Under the pieces are notes generated by a model. It did no database searches and was not told the origin of the DNA. It was given only the letters and a program-made list of their open reading frames with translations. A stretch of 64,000 nt of DNA from Chryseobacterium fluminis (GTDB lineage Bacteria; Bacteroidota; Bacteroidia; Flavobacteriales; Weeksellaceae), in the NCBI RefSeq assembly GCF_026314945.1, contig NZ_CP111121.1:3348001-3412000 (forward strand). The letters are read 5' to 3'. A program made the translations under genes and the position numbers. The stretch's first letter is position 1; each line of letters opens with the position of its first letter. This document shows positions 63,705 to 64,000 of this stretch, piece by piece.

Positions 63705-64000
63705 ATGAAAAAATTATATTCTATCCTGTTGGTAATAACAGGATTGTCTCTCTGCGCAGATCGGAATAAAAACTGATGCTCCGAAAGCAACGCTTGATGT
63801 AAACGGAGACACCAATTTCAGAGGTAAACTGGCTGTCATGAATGTTTCTGATAATAATAAATTATTTGAAGGAAGTAATGATCAGGTATTGGTGTCTCAG
63901 GGAGAAGGCCTGCCGCCGCTTTGGAAAACACTCAGAATTCCGGAATATGAAGCCAATAAGTTTTACCTGATTTTTAATAATTCATTTTCGGATAAAACAG
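63705..64000 (+). pseudogene. Paralogue of the preceding gene, frameshifted, 3' end outside the window
   Basis: Starts ATG at 63705 with a signal peptide (KKLYSILLVITGLSLCA), but the frame reaches a stop (TGA) at 63774-63776. A missing base near 63756-63760 explains this: the next frame continues as QIGIKTDAPKATLDVNG and QVLVSQGEGLPPLWKTLR, homologous to the upstream gene, and is open to the window end. The gene may be a true pseudogene or carry a sequencing error; both are possible. It lies 4 nt after its paralogue, in tandem. Confidence 0.68.

Noticed and set aside
1..64000. tRNA, rRNA or CRISPR genes
   Set aside because: No cloverleaf, rRNA-like or repeat-spacer pattern was recognised on either strand; a covariance search would settle small RNAs.

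Overview
The window is a 64 kb chromosomal segment of a flavobacterium (Bacteroidota), most likely Chryseobacterium or a close relative in Weeksellaceae. The evidence is AT-rich DNA, Bacteroidota promoters (TTTG, then about 19 nt, then TAnnTTTG), type IX secretion (T9SS) sorting domains, a GLPGLI-family protein, an exosortase F pair, SusC/TonB-type receptors, DUF4293/DUF5689/DUF6443 families and a Rho factor with a long N/Q-rich insertion. No rRNA, tRNA, CRISPR array, prophage or intact insertion sequence was recognised.

Layout. 1-9.8 kb is mostly housekeeping: cdsA (cut by the window edge) and psd for phospholipids, a small lipoprotein, an MsbA-type ABC exporter, an M28 peptidase, DUF4293 and rho on overlapping divergent promoters, superoxide dismutase and a secreted endonuclease-family protein. 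10.1-15.1 kb holds a TonB-dependent receptor and a DUF5689 lipoprotein, which with the divergent endonuclease form a probable nutrient-scavenging locus. 15.4-26.6 kb is the accessory part: a T9SS type A protein, a 1217-aa secreted YD/RHS-like protein with DUF5977, and a DUF6443/RHS protein with a glycine-rich hydrophobic C-terminal tail. A two-helix membrane protein of immunity type follows, then two further degenerate tail-plus-immunity cassettes, the first two units ending in near-identical sequence and a terminator hairpin. I read this as a polymorphic toxin locus with an orphan-cassette reservoir.

27-31.6 kb carries an operon that pairs a sugar-kinase-like protein (AmgK-like), a stand-alone RapZ C-terminal domain and a MurU-like nucleotidyltransferase, followed by a LOG-family protein. 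This suggests amino-sugar or cell-wall recycling. Divergent to it are exosortase XrtF and its associated membrane protein. 32-36.3 kb has a six-cysteine double-glycine peptide beside a GLPGLI protein, an XRE regulator, a cation diffusion facilitator, asd, and a small multi-helix membrane protein. 36.4-42.4 kb has a second TonB receptor and a nitroreductase-nadB-nadC operon.

42.5-54.4 kb is a family of T9SS type B surface proteins: four intact genes (two lectin-like, two with another N-terminal domain) sharing one C-terminal architecture, plus one decayed 3' fragment, with rnhA and dnaB between them. 54.4-64 kb holds an MFS transporter, small lipoproteins, a GH3-family protein, tandemly duplicated small basic secreted proteins, mfd, and two paralogous secreted surface proteins, the second frameshifted and cut by the window end.

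Two themes run through the window. Several genes have the TAnnTTTG box only 3-4 nt upstream of the start codon, which implies leaderless mRNAs. Several accessory genes carry single-base disruptions that point to decay or to assembly error.
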